Shown here: positions 45,801-54,817 of the stretch, piece by piece
Layout: the number at the start of each line of letters is the position of its first letter
Position numbering within the stretch: the stretch's first letter is position 1
Source of the DNA: Apus apus
Lineage: Eukaryota; Chordata; Aves; Apodiformes; Apodidae
Reading direction: 5' to 3'
Assembly: GCF_020740795.1 (NCBI RefSeq)
Contig: NC_067282.1
Coordinates: 171,212,274-171,276,273 of the forward strand
DNA length: 64,000 nt
Program-made: the position numbers and the translations under genes
The notes under the pieces: generated by a model
Told to the model about the DNA's origin: nothing
Database searches by the model: none
Seen by the model: only the letters and a program-made list of their open reading frames with translations

Positions 45801-48800
45801 AAAAGCCAATGATATTAGATGAGATGTCATCATCTTCATGAATTAACAGCTGCAACATTAGGGCCACTTTTGCTTCAATAGCTTGCAGAGTGTCTTGAGC
45901 ACTCTTCATATCACCATTTTTTACCAGTTTAGTCCAACTAGCTATTAATGCTTGCCCCATCCCATTGACCAACTTAGAAAATCTGGCCAGAAAATCCACA
46001 TCATCTTCCTGCAAGAAAAGACATTAAATTAAAAATACTAGTAGAGTTCATGTTCAAAAGGTATGAGCTTATATACTGTACTATCCATGTACAGTACGTA
46101 GAAGTAGTAAACCCAACATCTGTCTCCTAGATGGAAAGTACAATAGTCTAGTTTGCTTTCTCCAGGGAATGGAGAGAGAAAAATTAAACCAATGCCAGAT
46201 TTGGCTGTCCTCCATTACACAACAGTAGCTTGCTTCATCTCTTCAGATTAGTTTCTCTTTACTTTACAGCAAGAAGCATGTTCAAAATAAAAGCAGAAGC
46301 ACATACCTACCATAAATTTTAATGTGTATAAGAGGAAAATCTTTTTATGGGAAAACTTCAAAGAATTAACAGCTGTAGCTCACTTCAGTAATACTGATAA
46401 CGAGTAACTTTCAGTACTGCCTGTAAGAGTGAGTTAATATTAAATATTTATGGCTTGCTTTTGCAGAAATACATTGATCAGAATTGAGAAATACCCCTAG
46501 ACCAGTAAGACCCCAAACAGATGCTTTGCTCCCTGACATAACAGTACAAAAGCAGAAAAATAACAGCAGTCTCAGAGAGACTGAGGTAAGATTTTTAGAG
46601 AAATACCTCCCAAATTGGTGAATGCATATTCTCTGCATTCTAGTAGGAAAACAAATTTGAAAAAGGCTTCAAAATTAGGAGAGAATGGCTTTGCAATCTA
46701 AGAACTACAGCTTCATAAGGACTGGTTCCTCTTTCTCCATGGGAGGCAGTAAACAGCTGTTGCTTGAACATTTGAACTGTCAGGGAATGCATGTTTGGTT
46801 GGTAGGTATATTTTTCCAGCTTATAGATAAGAATTTCAAGCCTCACATCTGATTGTGCAAACACTCAAACCAGCATACATGCCCTAAGAAAATTCTTTGC
46901 CCAACCTAATTACGCACAGCTGACCTAATGTCTCACACTAAAACAACTCTATCTTGGCTACAATACCTATTAGGGAATCATTCAAAAGAGAAGATTCAAG
47001 GCAATGAAACACAGAAGCAGCATTAACAGCGCACATTTTAGGGGAGGAACAGAGGAGCTACCCTGCTTCTAAAATGAAAAACAAATGCTGAAGACAACCA
47101 TAATGCAGTGTGTTTTAAATTAATAAATGATACTAGTAACAAACTTAATTCAAGTATCAGAGAAGTGTAATAAGTGTTTAGCTTTGATGCAGAAGCACAA
47201 CTAATTCTCCTTGATTGGTGGACTTTTACAGTTTTCTGTCTATTTGCTTAAGAACTGCAGAAAACCTATGACTCATTCCTATTGTAAAGATCAATATACA
47301 AACCTGATCAATACTGAAGAGGCCAGCAGACTGCAATACTTGACATAAAGATTCAACTAATTTTGTTTTATCGATCGGGTCCATTCCCTTATTTACAATT
47401 TCAAACAAACAATCACAGGCTTCTTCCCGGAGAACTTCCACAGACATGTGACCTAGCAGCATATTTATAAACCTTCAAAGAAAAAAGTTTATTTTTATAG
47501 GTACACAGTAGCATCTTACAGAAGCTTTATATTATTTACATGCATATTTACAATGTTTTATTTTTGTAAGACAGTTTTACTGTCTTATAAAGTTTTATAA
47601 GTTCTAAGTTTTATAAAACTTTTAAGTCTTATGAAACTTCTGTCTTACAAGTGTCTTATAAGCTTTACTGTCTTCAGACTGTCTTTTTAGAAGACAGTCT
47701 ATTGTACTGACTAAACCCAGCATTTTATAAATTTGAAGGAGAACCTAGAAAACACTAGTGTTTATTTTGACCATTGTATCAGCTTGGCTTGCAAAGTCAA
47801 TCACACTACTAAAAAATGAAAACTCACAAGATTCGTATGCAATTAAAAGTTCTTTTTCAAATGTTAGTTTTAATTCTGTTTCATAAAAATACAGTCAGCA
47901 CACTATTGAGGTTACTTTTGCAAAGATATGCCCTCAAAAAAACCTTACCTTTCATTGGCTATCAGGCTCAAATCTATCCAGGATACATAAGCTCCAACTA
48001 CTTCAAGGCACTGACATGTCAACTCTGAGTTATTATATTGATAGTTTTGTAAGATTTGGTACCACGATTCCACCAAACTTGGAATGCATTGTTCCCTCAT
48101 AGTATCTTTTAATAAGGTGTTTCTACGAGCCTCCTATCAATACAGAAAAAGGATAAATCACTCTTGTCATGGGTTAGCATGTAGTAAATTTAGTACCATT
48201 TCTCGTTCCACTACCAGACACTACTTGTCCTAGCAAGATAAGTAACTCAATCAGAAACCCAAAGAGTAATTTTTTTTTTTCTTGTAAGAAATAAAACCAA
48301 AATATCCTAGTTTTCACTCCTTTTTTCTACTACAATGCCCAAACACTGAAGGAAGGCAGAAAAAGGGGAAAGTTCTCTAGATCATTAAATGGATTTTTGA
48401 TGTTAGGACTCCTTAAAACAGGCACTGGGAAAAATTAACATTTTAGAATGAGTCAGTCTAACATTAAGTTGGCTAACTCAGTCCATTAGTTTTTGTTTAC
48501 TACCTCTTCAAGAAAAAAATACATTAACTGAGAAGTATGAAATCAGAAAAAGCATTAAAGTACATGTGGCTTCTAGATCTAAACCACCTAATGTCTCTAA
48601 GGCAGAGTTGCCATAAGAAAAAAAACCATCTCTCCATGTCTGATGTTCTATTTAAAGTAAGAGACCTTTTTGAAAGTTTAAAGCAAATATTAATGTAAAA
48701 TAATAACTTGCCTCTGATGTATGAACAACATCCCGGTCTACCAGCTCAGCATCAACAGCCATCAGGATCCTGAGGTACATATCCACACCTCGTGGATTAA

Positions 48801-51800
48801 GGTCAACTACTGATAGAATATCAAAAAAAAACTTGGGCCATTTTGTGAGATATTCAGTAACAAAAAGTAATGCAAAGACTTGTGCTGCTTTGTTGCGAAT
48901 AAAAGTCTTCTCAGGCTGGGGGTTCAGCATCTGGTAGAAACAAGATATTTTATTTGTATATTCTTATTAAATTAGAGTAGAATCATATATGCTTGTTGAT
49001 CAACAAGATATTTTATCTGTATATTCTTACTAAATTAGAGAAGAATCATATATGCTTGTTGATCTCTGTATAGCGACTAACATACTACCTCTCTTCCTGA
49101 CAAATATAAATAAAAAGCCTTATCTTTCCAAGGATTTTGAAGAAAACTTAGCTAAACTGTAATGAAACAGGGAAAATACTCTTTCTGGGTGATATAGTCC
49201 TAAGCCTTTCATTCAGCACTAAGACAGTAAGAGTACTATTCAAAGACTAAAAGCTAGTTTATTTGTTTGGAGGAAGGAGTAAATAAGAACTTCCAGATAG
49301 AGTCTCTTGTAGCTAGTTTGTGCCTAAGGAAGTTTATAAATCTAAGCTCATTGGGAGAAAGCTCTCTCTCTCCTTCCCTCTCCTTTTCCATAAGCTCCTC
49401 CTAAATGCAACAGCTTGCCACATAGAAAAATTGAAAGCAATTCAATCAATTTCACAGTGATCTGCTCTTTTTCAAGTTGTCTTATATTCCATTTCCTACT
49501 GTTTAGCTTTCTACAAAGCAATTACGTTAATTTACAGTGCAGAAGTGGAATAAATAAAGGCAGGTATAGGCAAAGACTTCAATCAGCCCACTTGATGGTG
49601 CTGCTGAATGCAAACTTGTGACAGGTCCACCTGACAGCACGTGTTCAGCTACAGTAACTAATTCATCAAGAAAGAGTAGCCAACACTCTGCCATAGTATT
49701 AACAGAGGAGCAATGCTATTCAGGCATGAACATCTGCTAGCATTCTAAGTAGACTGGAGTTAGGCCAGAATTACTGCTCCTCTCCCAGACACTCAAATAT
49801 CAGGAACCTGGATCATACCTCTCTAAAGAGAAACCTTTAATATTTCTTATTTCATGCACAACTGATTAAAACAATCATTATCAGATGAAAGAGTTTTATA
49901 TCTAGAAGTAAGTTCAAGCAGAGAATTCTTTAGAACATCTGATTGAAAGAATTTCTAATGAACTGTAGCATTTTAAAAGCTTTTAACCATCAGATACCAG
50001 TATCATCAGGAAGCCACCTTGAAACTCAAATGACAGACTAAACATTTAGCCCACAGTCAATGCCTTCCGTTAGTCTACTAATAAGCACCTATGAAGGGAC
50101 TTACCTGTGCTTGCAGCCATGTTATGAGTGTTTCCCTAATTAGTTGCTGCTGGACTTCAGTAAGTTCAGAGTATCTGAAACAAAGCACAATGAGATCAAA
50201 TTACAACTACTTCATTAAGTAAGACAAAAACTCTATTAATATTGCACATAATACTGCATGTTCACATACATGAAAGGTTCCTAGAAAACGAATTTACACA
50301 GCTATTTGCATGTTAAAATTCTGAATGAAAGACCTAAAAATAAGGAAAAACACTTTGTCCAAATAAATAGATTTATTTTGAGTCACTACTGCCTGCTACT
50401 GAGTAGGAGCTTGACATTTTGCAGTAAGGCTTCTCTATCAGAGACAGGACTTATGACCCTGAGCAATGAGGAGAATGAGGAGACATCTTTATATGCTTAA
50501 ACTTGCTTGCTACACACTAAAGACACAAGGAAGCACAAGGAAGTCCTTCACATATTTGACCTACAGTACATTTATTATCAGACATATGTCAAAACACAAA
50601 GCAACAAAATACTTCTGCTTTACATCATACATATAATCAGGGCAAAATTTGACATTATAACCAGCTCACCTCAAATACTACCCCATACAACATGTTCCTT
50701 CCCAGGATTAGCTAAGATGAGAACATTTTCCTTGCAATAGAGCTAGCTGTAGCTTTGGTACAGTAACTAACAGGAATGGCTGCTGAATGTGACTCCTGTG
50801 TTCCTGTCACAAGTTAAGTATTGATTATGGAGAAGAAAAAAGCAACCCAACTGAAAACACTCAAAGAAAATAAGCAGCAGCAAAACAAGAGAAAACACAC
50901 TGCAGGAAGCAGACTACAGGAACAAGCAGAAGAAGGTGAACAATGAGGTAAAATCAGGTAATTAAAAACCACAGAAAGTCATGTCTCAGAGGAAAAAAAA
51001 TTAAAGACCTGTGAAAATCAGTTGCTAAATGTATCATACTCCTATCTGAAACCTGACCCACATATTCAGTGTATTGCAACTTGTCACAATGATATTCCAA
51101 GAGGCAGATGTCTCTGCCATGGCATTTAAGTACTGACCAGAGGAGTCCAAAGCGGGAAAAAATATAGTTCCATACAATGAAACGTTATTTCAAAGTATTT
51201 TTTTCCTAAAACTATGATTCTATGAAAACACCACACAGTGAAAAGACTACTTTCTCTTAATGTCTCTGCTATGGTTACTGAATGAATAGGGCTTTGTCTG
51301 AAGTCCAGGACTCTGTATTGCTGCTCACAGTACTCTCCTTCTGCAAAAATCAGTCAAGAGTACAGAGTAAGGCCTGAATCTCCATGAAAGATTGGCTAAG
51401 TAAGTTTCAAGCTCTCCTTGGTAATTTGGTCTGCATTGCATCATACATCGGTGTTAGACGAGCTAAGCAGAGCATGCTGCTCAAAACCCAACTATTCCTC
51501 TCCCAGGAAAAGGTGAAGAAATAGAAGAAAGTCCTCTGAATCAGATTAAAGCCACCTCATCAACCACACCAAGATGACAGATACCAATTTCAGTTTATTT
51601 GCAAGGAGAATAGAGGAAAAATTGAAAGGATGTATATAGCAGGTGTCAAGAAAGATTACTCACTTGAATTTAATTTGATGTTCCAAAACTTGAAAACAGA
51701 AGAACTTGATGTGATCATCACTAAAAAAGAAAATAAAATTATGTTACTGGTCACAACATGGTACACTTCTCTGGGAAGAAAAAATTCAATTACCACCAAG

Positions 51801-54743
51801 TTTTCTCTTTGACAAATCTAGAGTTCCTATGCACCAGTGAAAAACGCTTCTGCTATTACTTCAAAGCAAAAATGACAAATACTTGAGCAGTTCATTTGGT
51901 AAAAATGAGTAACTGTGAAACTAATATTGATGTTTGACATTGTAATATAACTGCCAATTTGTTATGCCTTGATTTCAGTATTGAACATACAAAACTACAA
52001 TACCTATTATATCCTGCTTTTACAAAAATCTGGCAGGCTTCAATAATACATCTGGGGTCCATTAGTACATTAACTGCAAGTTATACATTGAGTCTTAAGG
52101 AGCAGAACTAAAGAGGTATAGATTAGAAAGTGACCTTCCACATGCCATATAAGCCACACAAGTTTTTTATCTTATCTAAAAATTCTAAGAATCATTATTT
52201 ACTTGAAACAGTTTTGAAGTCTTTTGTTATTTTATTACTGCATACTCTGTTGAAGTCAGAAGTTGTGATAAATTATTTATAAAAAAGCCTTCTATAAATC
52301 ACTATTGTTATTTGAGAGGTATACATCCTTCAGTTTCCTTCCAACCTGAATTATTCTGTGATACAACAACAACCTAGTATTTGAGCTGTAAACACACAAC
52401 TTTGTGCAAAAATATTGGTGACTACACACTTCACATCTTGAAACACTGGGAAGGCCTACTGCAAAGATTAGGGGCAAGGAACTACTTGAGATTACTACAC
52501 ATAAAGCCTATAGCCTCACAATGTGAAGTTTTCAGTACTCTGCTCCTGCCAAAAAGACAGCACTAGAACTCATTCTTTTTTTCCCTGGATATCAGAAACC
52601 AATGCTCTTCAGACTAATAAATTAATGTGGAGTTTTATTTATACATTGCTATTCCTTGAAAGGCACTATACAGAAGCTACAGATCAACTATTATACTAAA
52701 AATAGCATGAAGGGTATATTCACTTTCAGCAGCTAACAGTTTATCTATTATGCTGAAGCAGTAAAACGAGAGACAAACATACTAGTAATGAAAACAAGCA
52801 ATGATTCTTATCTACATTACCTGTATATACTCTGAGCTAATGCTTCTGCACAGACTTGCCAAGCGTCCTGAGATATCTTCAGCTGCTCAAAGTAGGCTAG
52901 TGCCTGCAAACATCCAAGCAAGTTTCATTTAAAAAAAAGAACCAATCAGAAGAAAAGACACCTCTTTCACACCTGGACTCACATTTAAACAGCTCTCCTT
53001 CAAAATAAACAGTATTTGGACACACCCAAGTATTTATCTGGTTCCCTAACCACCGTAATGCACGAATGTTTCTTCAATCATAGGCACCAATTTCCACTTT
53101 ACATTCTACGAGTTTTGTTACTTGAATGTAAAAGTCATAGAATCAGAAATGCTGAGGTTAGGAGGGACCTCTGGAGACAGGGTTGCTCAGGACCTTTCTA
53201 TATCAGTGGAAGGTCACATCCAAGTTAGAATTCCTTCCACAAATTCTACTGAGAAAGTGATTTATGTTTTTTACTGAGAACAACTCACTATTTTTGTTCC
53301 ACCAATTTGGCTGCATTCAACACCTCAAGCTCAAGAAACATTCAAACATTGATCACCTGACAACTGCCAGTATATCCATCTATTATAGAGACTGGAAAAA
53401 ACTACCAAACAAGTTGCTTGTTAGAATTTCTAAATAGATTCTGACAACAGATAACTTTATCTAAGTGTTTTAAGATTTAATGTAGCCTATTACACAACAC
53501 AGTACATTTTGAAACAGATACTACATTAACGATATTATTTCAATTTTATGAATGTATGTTTCAAGGGGGTTTTTTTGGATGTTGGGTTAGTTTCTTTGCA
53601 TTAGATAGTAACCATTTCCATTCACCAAATACATTCCCAAAGTAATTATTTAGCAAATTGAAATAAATTCTTAAAACAAGAATTCACCTCCTGCTGACAG
53701 TACAGGTAATTTTCTTATACTGAACTGTTTTCCTGTAAGTAGTTTGATACTTGCTTTTTATGTTACATCTTACATGATTAGTGAAAAGGTAAGTCACCTT
53801 TTACTCAAGTATTGCAAAATTATACATACTGCATAGTTAAAAGGTCAATAAATTTAAAAATTTGAAATTTTATTGATAATTCTATTAACCAAACCATAAA
53901 ATTATTTCTATCCATCCTTTAAAAAGGACAAATACCCAGAACCAACCTATTTAACAGGGTGTTTAGCAATACTAAGTTGCATTAAACTACATTTTTAACT
54001 TTCTTGCACATTCTAGGATTTGTTCTATGAACACAAACCCAATGTATTAACATCCTCATTTATAAAAGACTTTACTGGAGGTTATCTTGTAGACAGTTGA
54101 ATCAATCTGATAATTGATAATCCATCAGTAAGCAGAAAGATTTACTCATGAAATTTAGTGTAATATCTTTTCACAGGAACAACTCTTTCTGATGAAGAAA
54201 CTGTTCTCCACTTACCATGGTTTCTTTCTTAAACTGTATGGTAATACAAGCTTCACTAGTTAAAAACACACATTTCATTAAAAGACACTAAAGGTAGGTA
54301 ATCCATTCAAATAAATAAAAAAGTCCCACAGCTAAGAATTAAAAGGGCAATTGCAAGCAACTCACTGTTTTCAGTGGCTGCTTATCATCCTATGGGAACC
54401 AACATAAGGAGCTGAGGAACAAGTGCAAAGATTCGAAAGGAATTAAAAAGCCCAGAAAAAAATAGCAATTCTCTGCATGTTAAGTGTAATTTAACACAGT
54501 AAGCAACACATGACCTTCAGCTTACATGCTTGCAACATTACTTCATCATGAACCCCAGGTATTTGTTAATGAAAAAAACCCAACTAAACCCCCAAAAAAC
54601 CCACTCCCTTGCCCAAGATAGTATAAGACTTTGGCACTGAAACAGCATCCCCAATTATTAGAGAGATAACCAAGTATATATACCCTTTGTCTGAAGTCCG
54701 CATCAGCATTTGGGTTTAGCCCTAAAAGGGCTTGTTCATCCAT
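30821..54743 (-). CDS. XPOT: XPOT, exportin-T (tRNA nuclear export receptor), complete
   Basis: Importin-beta family receptor built of HEAT repeats. With RanGTP it binds mature tRNA in the nucleus and carries it through the pore. Joined coding exons: 54684-54743, 52821-52903, 51664-51720, 50105-50174, 48712-48930, 47949-48133, 47304-47472, 45772-46008, 45402-45440, 42080-42142, 40984-41108, 40026-40170, 39752-39871, 39469-39563, 38632-38701, 37950-38188, 37162-37447, 35206-35395, 33870-33986, 33669-33784, 33122-33169, 32464-32535, 31341-31397, 30821-30847. The sum is 2889 nt, or 962 residues plus stop, the same length as human exportin-T. All phases agree and no internal stop is seen. The start MDEQALLGLNPNAD and the end VFFQRAKP match the mammalian protein. 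One intron (after 48712) uses a GC donor. The first, non-coding exon is inferred near 58374. TBK1 lies downstream in the same direction, as in human. Confidence 0.98.
31341..31397 (-). CDS. XPOT: XPOT exon 24
   Basis: Encodes residues 936-954 (EFCQALQQPDAKVFKNYLK). Acceptor CTTACAG and donor GTAAGG. Phase 0 at both ends. Confidence 0.97.
32464..32535 (-). CDS. XPOT: XPOT exon 23
   Basis: Encodes residues 912-935 (GPECIQYLQQEYLPSLQVAP then EIIQ). Acceptor TTTAG and donor GTAGG. Confidence 0.97.
32738..32800 (+). mobile_element. CR1 3'-end fragment in an XPOT intron
   Basis: TGGATTTGATGATCTCCAAG followed by CCCTTCCAACC and the tail GATTCTATGATTCT is the CR1 3' terminus in plus orientation. 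Only about 60 bp remain. Confidence 0.8.
33122..33169 (-). CDS. XPOT: XPOT exon 22
   Basis: Encodes residues 896-911 (ALSECAVTLKTIHLRR). Acceptor TTACAG and donor GTAAGC. Phase 0 at both ends. Confidence 0.96.
33669..33784 (-). CDS. XPOT: XPOT exon 21
   Basis: Encodes residues 857-895 (GKDGPVGFADFVYKHIVPAC then FLAPLKQTFDLADAQTVL). Acceptor TTTCAG and a weaker donor GTGTGT. Confidence 0.96.
33870..33986 (-). CDS. XPOT: XPOT exon 20
   Basis: Encodes residues 818-856 (AENVERVLFTVIQGAVDYPD then PIAQKTCFIILSKLVELW). Acceptor TTTAAG and donor GTAAGA. Confidence 0.96.
35206..35395 (-). CDS. XPOT: XPOT exon 19
   Basis: Encodes residues 755-817, including TQVSPFLQQMFMPLLHAIFE and RRSYFAFLQTVTGSGMSEVI. 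Two acceptors six bases apart (CACAG and ACACAG) are both in frame. The upstream one is chosen because the human protein has two residues here (IQ) before VSPF. Confidence 0.95.
37162..37447 (-). CDS. XPOT: XPOT exon 18
   Basis: Largest coding exon, residues 659-754, including TVKQCGCSEVYLDCLQTFLP and HRMIICLEEEVLPFIPSASE. Acceptor TTACAG and a weak donor GTACGA. Confidence 0.97.
37950..38188 (-). CDS. XPOT: XPOT exon 17
   Basis: Encodes residues 580-658, including SSDDQLFIYETAGVLIVNSE and MRNLLTPLMEKFKVLLEKLM. Acceptor TTTTAG and donor GTAGGT. Confidence 0.97.
38632..38701 (-). CDS. XPOT: XPOT exon 16
   Basis: Encodes residues 556-579 (KQMNPFIEDVLNRIQDLLEL then SPP). Acceptor CTTCAG and donor GTGAGT. 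Confidence 0.96.
39469..39563 (-). CDS. XPOT: XPOT exon 15
   Basis: Encodes residues 525-555 (MAFLDQRGLRHTSPKVRSRT then AYLFSRFVKSL). Acceptor TTGCAG and donor GTGAGT. Confidence 0.97.
39752..39871 (-). CDS. XPOT: XPOT exon 14
   Basis: Encodes residues 485-524, including HTSVTLEFFETVVRYEKFF and EPQHIPAVL. Acceptor TTGTAG and donor GTAAGT. Confidence 0.97.
40026..40170 (-). CDS. XPOT: XPOT exon 13
   Basis: Encodes residues 436-484, including NWQTTRFMEVEVAIRLLYML and SHGAHFSGDVTKATALQDMM. Acceptor TGTAG and donor GTAAGC. Confidence 0.97.
40984..41108 (-). CDS. XPOT: XPOT exon 12
   Basis: Encodes residues 395-435 (GEDEAMFVEYRKQLKLLLDR then LAQVSPELLLASVRRVFNTTL). Acceptor TTGTAG and donor GTAAGT. 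Confidence 0.97.
42080..42142 (-). CDS. XPOT: XPOT exon 11
   Basis: Encodes residues 374-394 (AIMLAVMKKLTYDEEYNFEN then E). Acceptor CGTAG and donor GTATTG. Phase 0 at both ends. Confidence 0.96.
42475..43149 (+). mobile_element. Probable solo LTR of an avian endogenous retrovirus, in an XPOT intron
   Basis: About 675 bp beginning TGTCCTGGTTTGAGCC and ending CAGTGACA, so it has TG...CA ends. The flanking five bases are GTAAG and GCAAG, compatible with a diverged 5-bp target duplication. An ATTAAA signal is at 43033-43038 and a TG- and pyrimidine-rich stretch follows. The start resembles LTRs common in bird genomes. No internal viral genes are present on either side, so it is a solo LTR. It lies antisense to XPOT, between exons 10 and 11. 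The exact family is not assigned. Confidence 0.72.
43150..45401 (-). other. XPOT: Remainder of XPOT intron 10
   Basis: About 2.25 kb of AT-rich intron between the solo LTR and exon 10. I see no conserved coding block, no CR1 motif and no structured repeat in it. Confidence 0.6.
45402..45440 (-). CDS. XPOT: XPOT exon 10
   Basis: Thirteen codons, residues 361-373 (LSALSDQQKANVE). Acceptor TTACAG and donor GTAAGT. Phase 0 at both ends. Confidence 0.95.
45772..46008 (-). CDS. XPOT: XPOT exon 9
   Basis: Encodes residues 282-360 (EDDVDFLARFSKLVNGMGQA onwards, ending DDISSNIIGFCYDYLHILKQ), the HEAT-repeat arch. Acceptor TTGCAG and donor GTAAAT. Confidence 0.97.
47304..47472 (-). CDS. XPOT: XPOT exon 8
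   Basis: Encodes residues 225-281, including INMLLGHMSVEVLREEACDC and KLVESLCQVLQSAGLFSIDQ. Acceptor TTGAAG and donor GTTTGT. Confidence 0.97.
47568..47700. repeat. Cluster of nested inverted repeats in an XPOT intron
   Basis: AAGACAG (47568-47574) pairs with CTGTCTT (47580-47586). TTTATAA/TTATAAA-type palindromes fill the middle. AGACTGTCTT (47676-47685) pairs perfectly with AAGACAGTCT (47691-47700) around a 5-nt loop. The words TGTCTTA and TTATAA recur throughout. Confidence 0.8.
47949..48133 (-). CDS. XPOT: XPOT exon 7
   Basis: Encodes residues 164-224 plus two bases, including EARRNTLLKDTMREQCIPSL and CLEVVGAYVSWIDLSLIANE. Acceptor GATAG and donor GTAAGG. Confidence 0.97.
48712..48930 (-). 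CDS. XPOT: XPOT exon 6 (GC splice donor)
   Basis: Encodes residues 91-163 (MLNPQPEKTFIRNKAAQVFA onwards, ending DRDVVHTSE), in the Xpo1-like RanGTP/cargo region. The exon ends TCA GAG and the intron begins GCAAGT. The next exon starts GAG GCT CGT, so the protein HTSE-EARRN requires this GC donor. Confidence 0.96.
48939..49063. repeat. 63-bp direct tandem duplication
   Basis: The unit starting CAAGATATTTTATTTGTATA at 48941 recurs at 49004 with only a few substitutions, in the intron directly upstream of XPOT exon 6. The first copy begins about 10 bases from the exon, so it overlaps the region that carries the polypyrimidine tract. Confidence 0.9.
50105..50174 (-). CDS. XPOT: XPOT exon 5
   Basis: Encodes residues 67-90 (K then YSELTEVQQQLIRETLITWL and QAQ). 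Acceptor TTTCAG and donor GTAAGT. Confidence 0.96.
51664..51720 (-). CDS. XPOT: XPOT exon 4
   Basis: Encodes residues 48-66 (DDHIKFFCFQVLEHQIKF) plus two bases. Acceptor TTTTTTAG and donor GTGAGT. Confidence 0.95.
52331..52364 (+). mobile_element. Possible CR1 3'-end relic
   Basis: CCTTCCAACCTGAATTATTC followed by TGTGAT resembles the terminal bases of CR1. It is very short and diverged, so this is tentative. Confidence 0.35.
52821..52903 (-). CDS. XPOT: XPOT exon 3
   Basis: Encodes residues 21-47 plus two bases of Ser48 (ALAYFEQLKISQDAWQVCAE then ALAQSIY). This is the N-terminal importin-beta-like RanGTP-binding segment. Acceptor TTGCAG and donor GTAATG. Confidence 0.96.
53135..53195 (-). 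mobile_element. CR1 3'-end fragment in an XPOT intron
   Basis: CATAGAATCAGAAATGCTGA followed by GGAGGGACCTCTGGAGA and GGTTGCTCAGGAC matches the reverse complement of the CR1 3' end. Ends are approximate. Confidence 0.75.
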
Positions 54744-54817
54744 CTCTACTGCTATACTCTTTGTTTCCTACTCCTAACTGGTTTGCCCACTTCTTCTAGA
54801 GGGGATGCTGCGATCAT
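54684..54817 (-). CDS. XPOT: XPOT exon 2 (start codon exon)
   Basis: Coding part 54684-54743 gives MDEQALLGLNPNADADFRQR. The ATG at 54743 has G at -3 and G at +4. The exon begins at 54817 after a strong pyrimidine tract and TTTGCAG. Its first three bases are ATG, opening a 21-codon upstream ORF in a different frame that stops at 54752, eight bases before the main start. Confidence 0.94.
54752..54817 (-). other. Upstream ORF in XPOT exon 2
   Basis: ATG at the very first base of the exon, 21 codons beginning MIAASPLEEV, TAG at 54752-54754. If the inferred exon 1 (ending GGGAAG) is joined to it, the context becomes GGGAAG-ATG-A, with A at -3. The peptide is unlike anything I know, so the effect would be on initiation rather than through the peptide. 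Confidence 0.6.
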
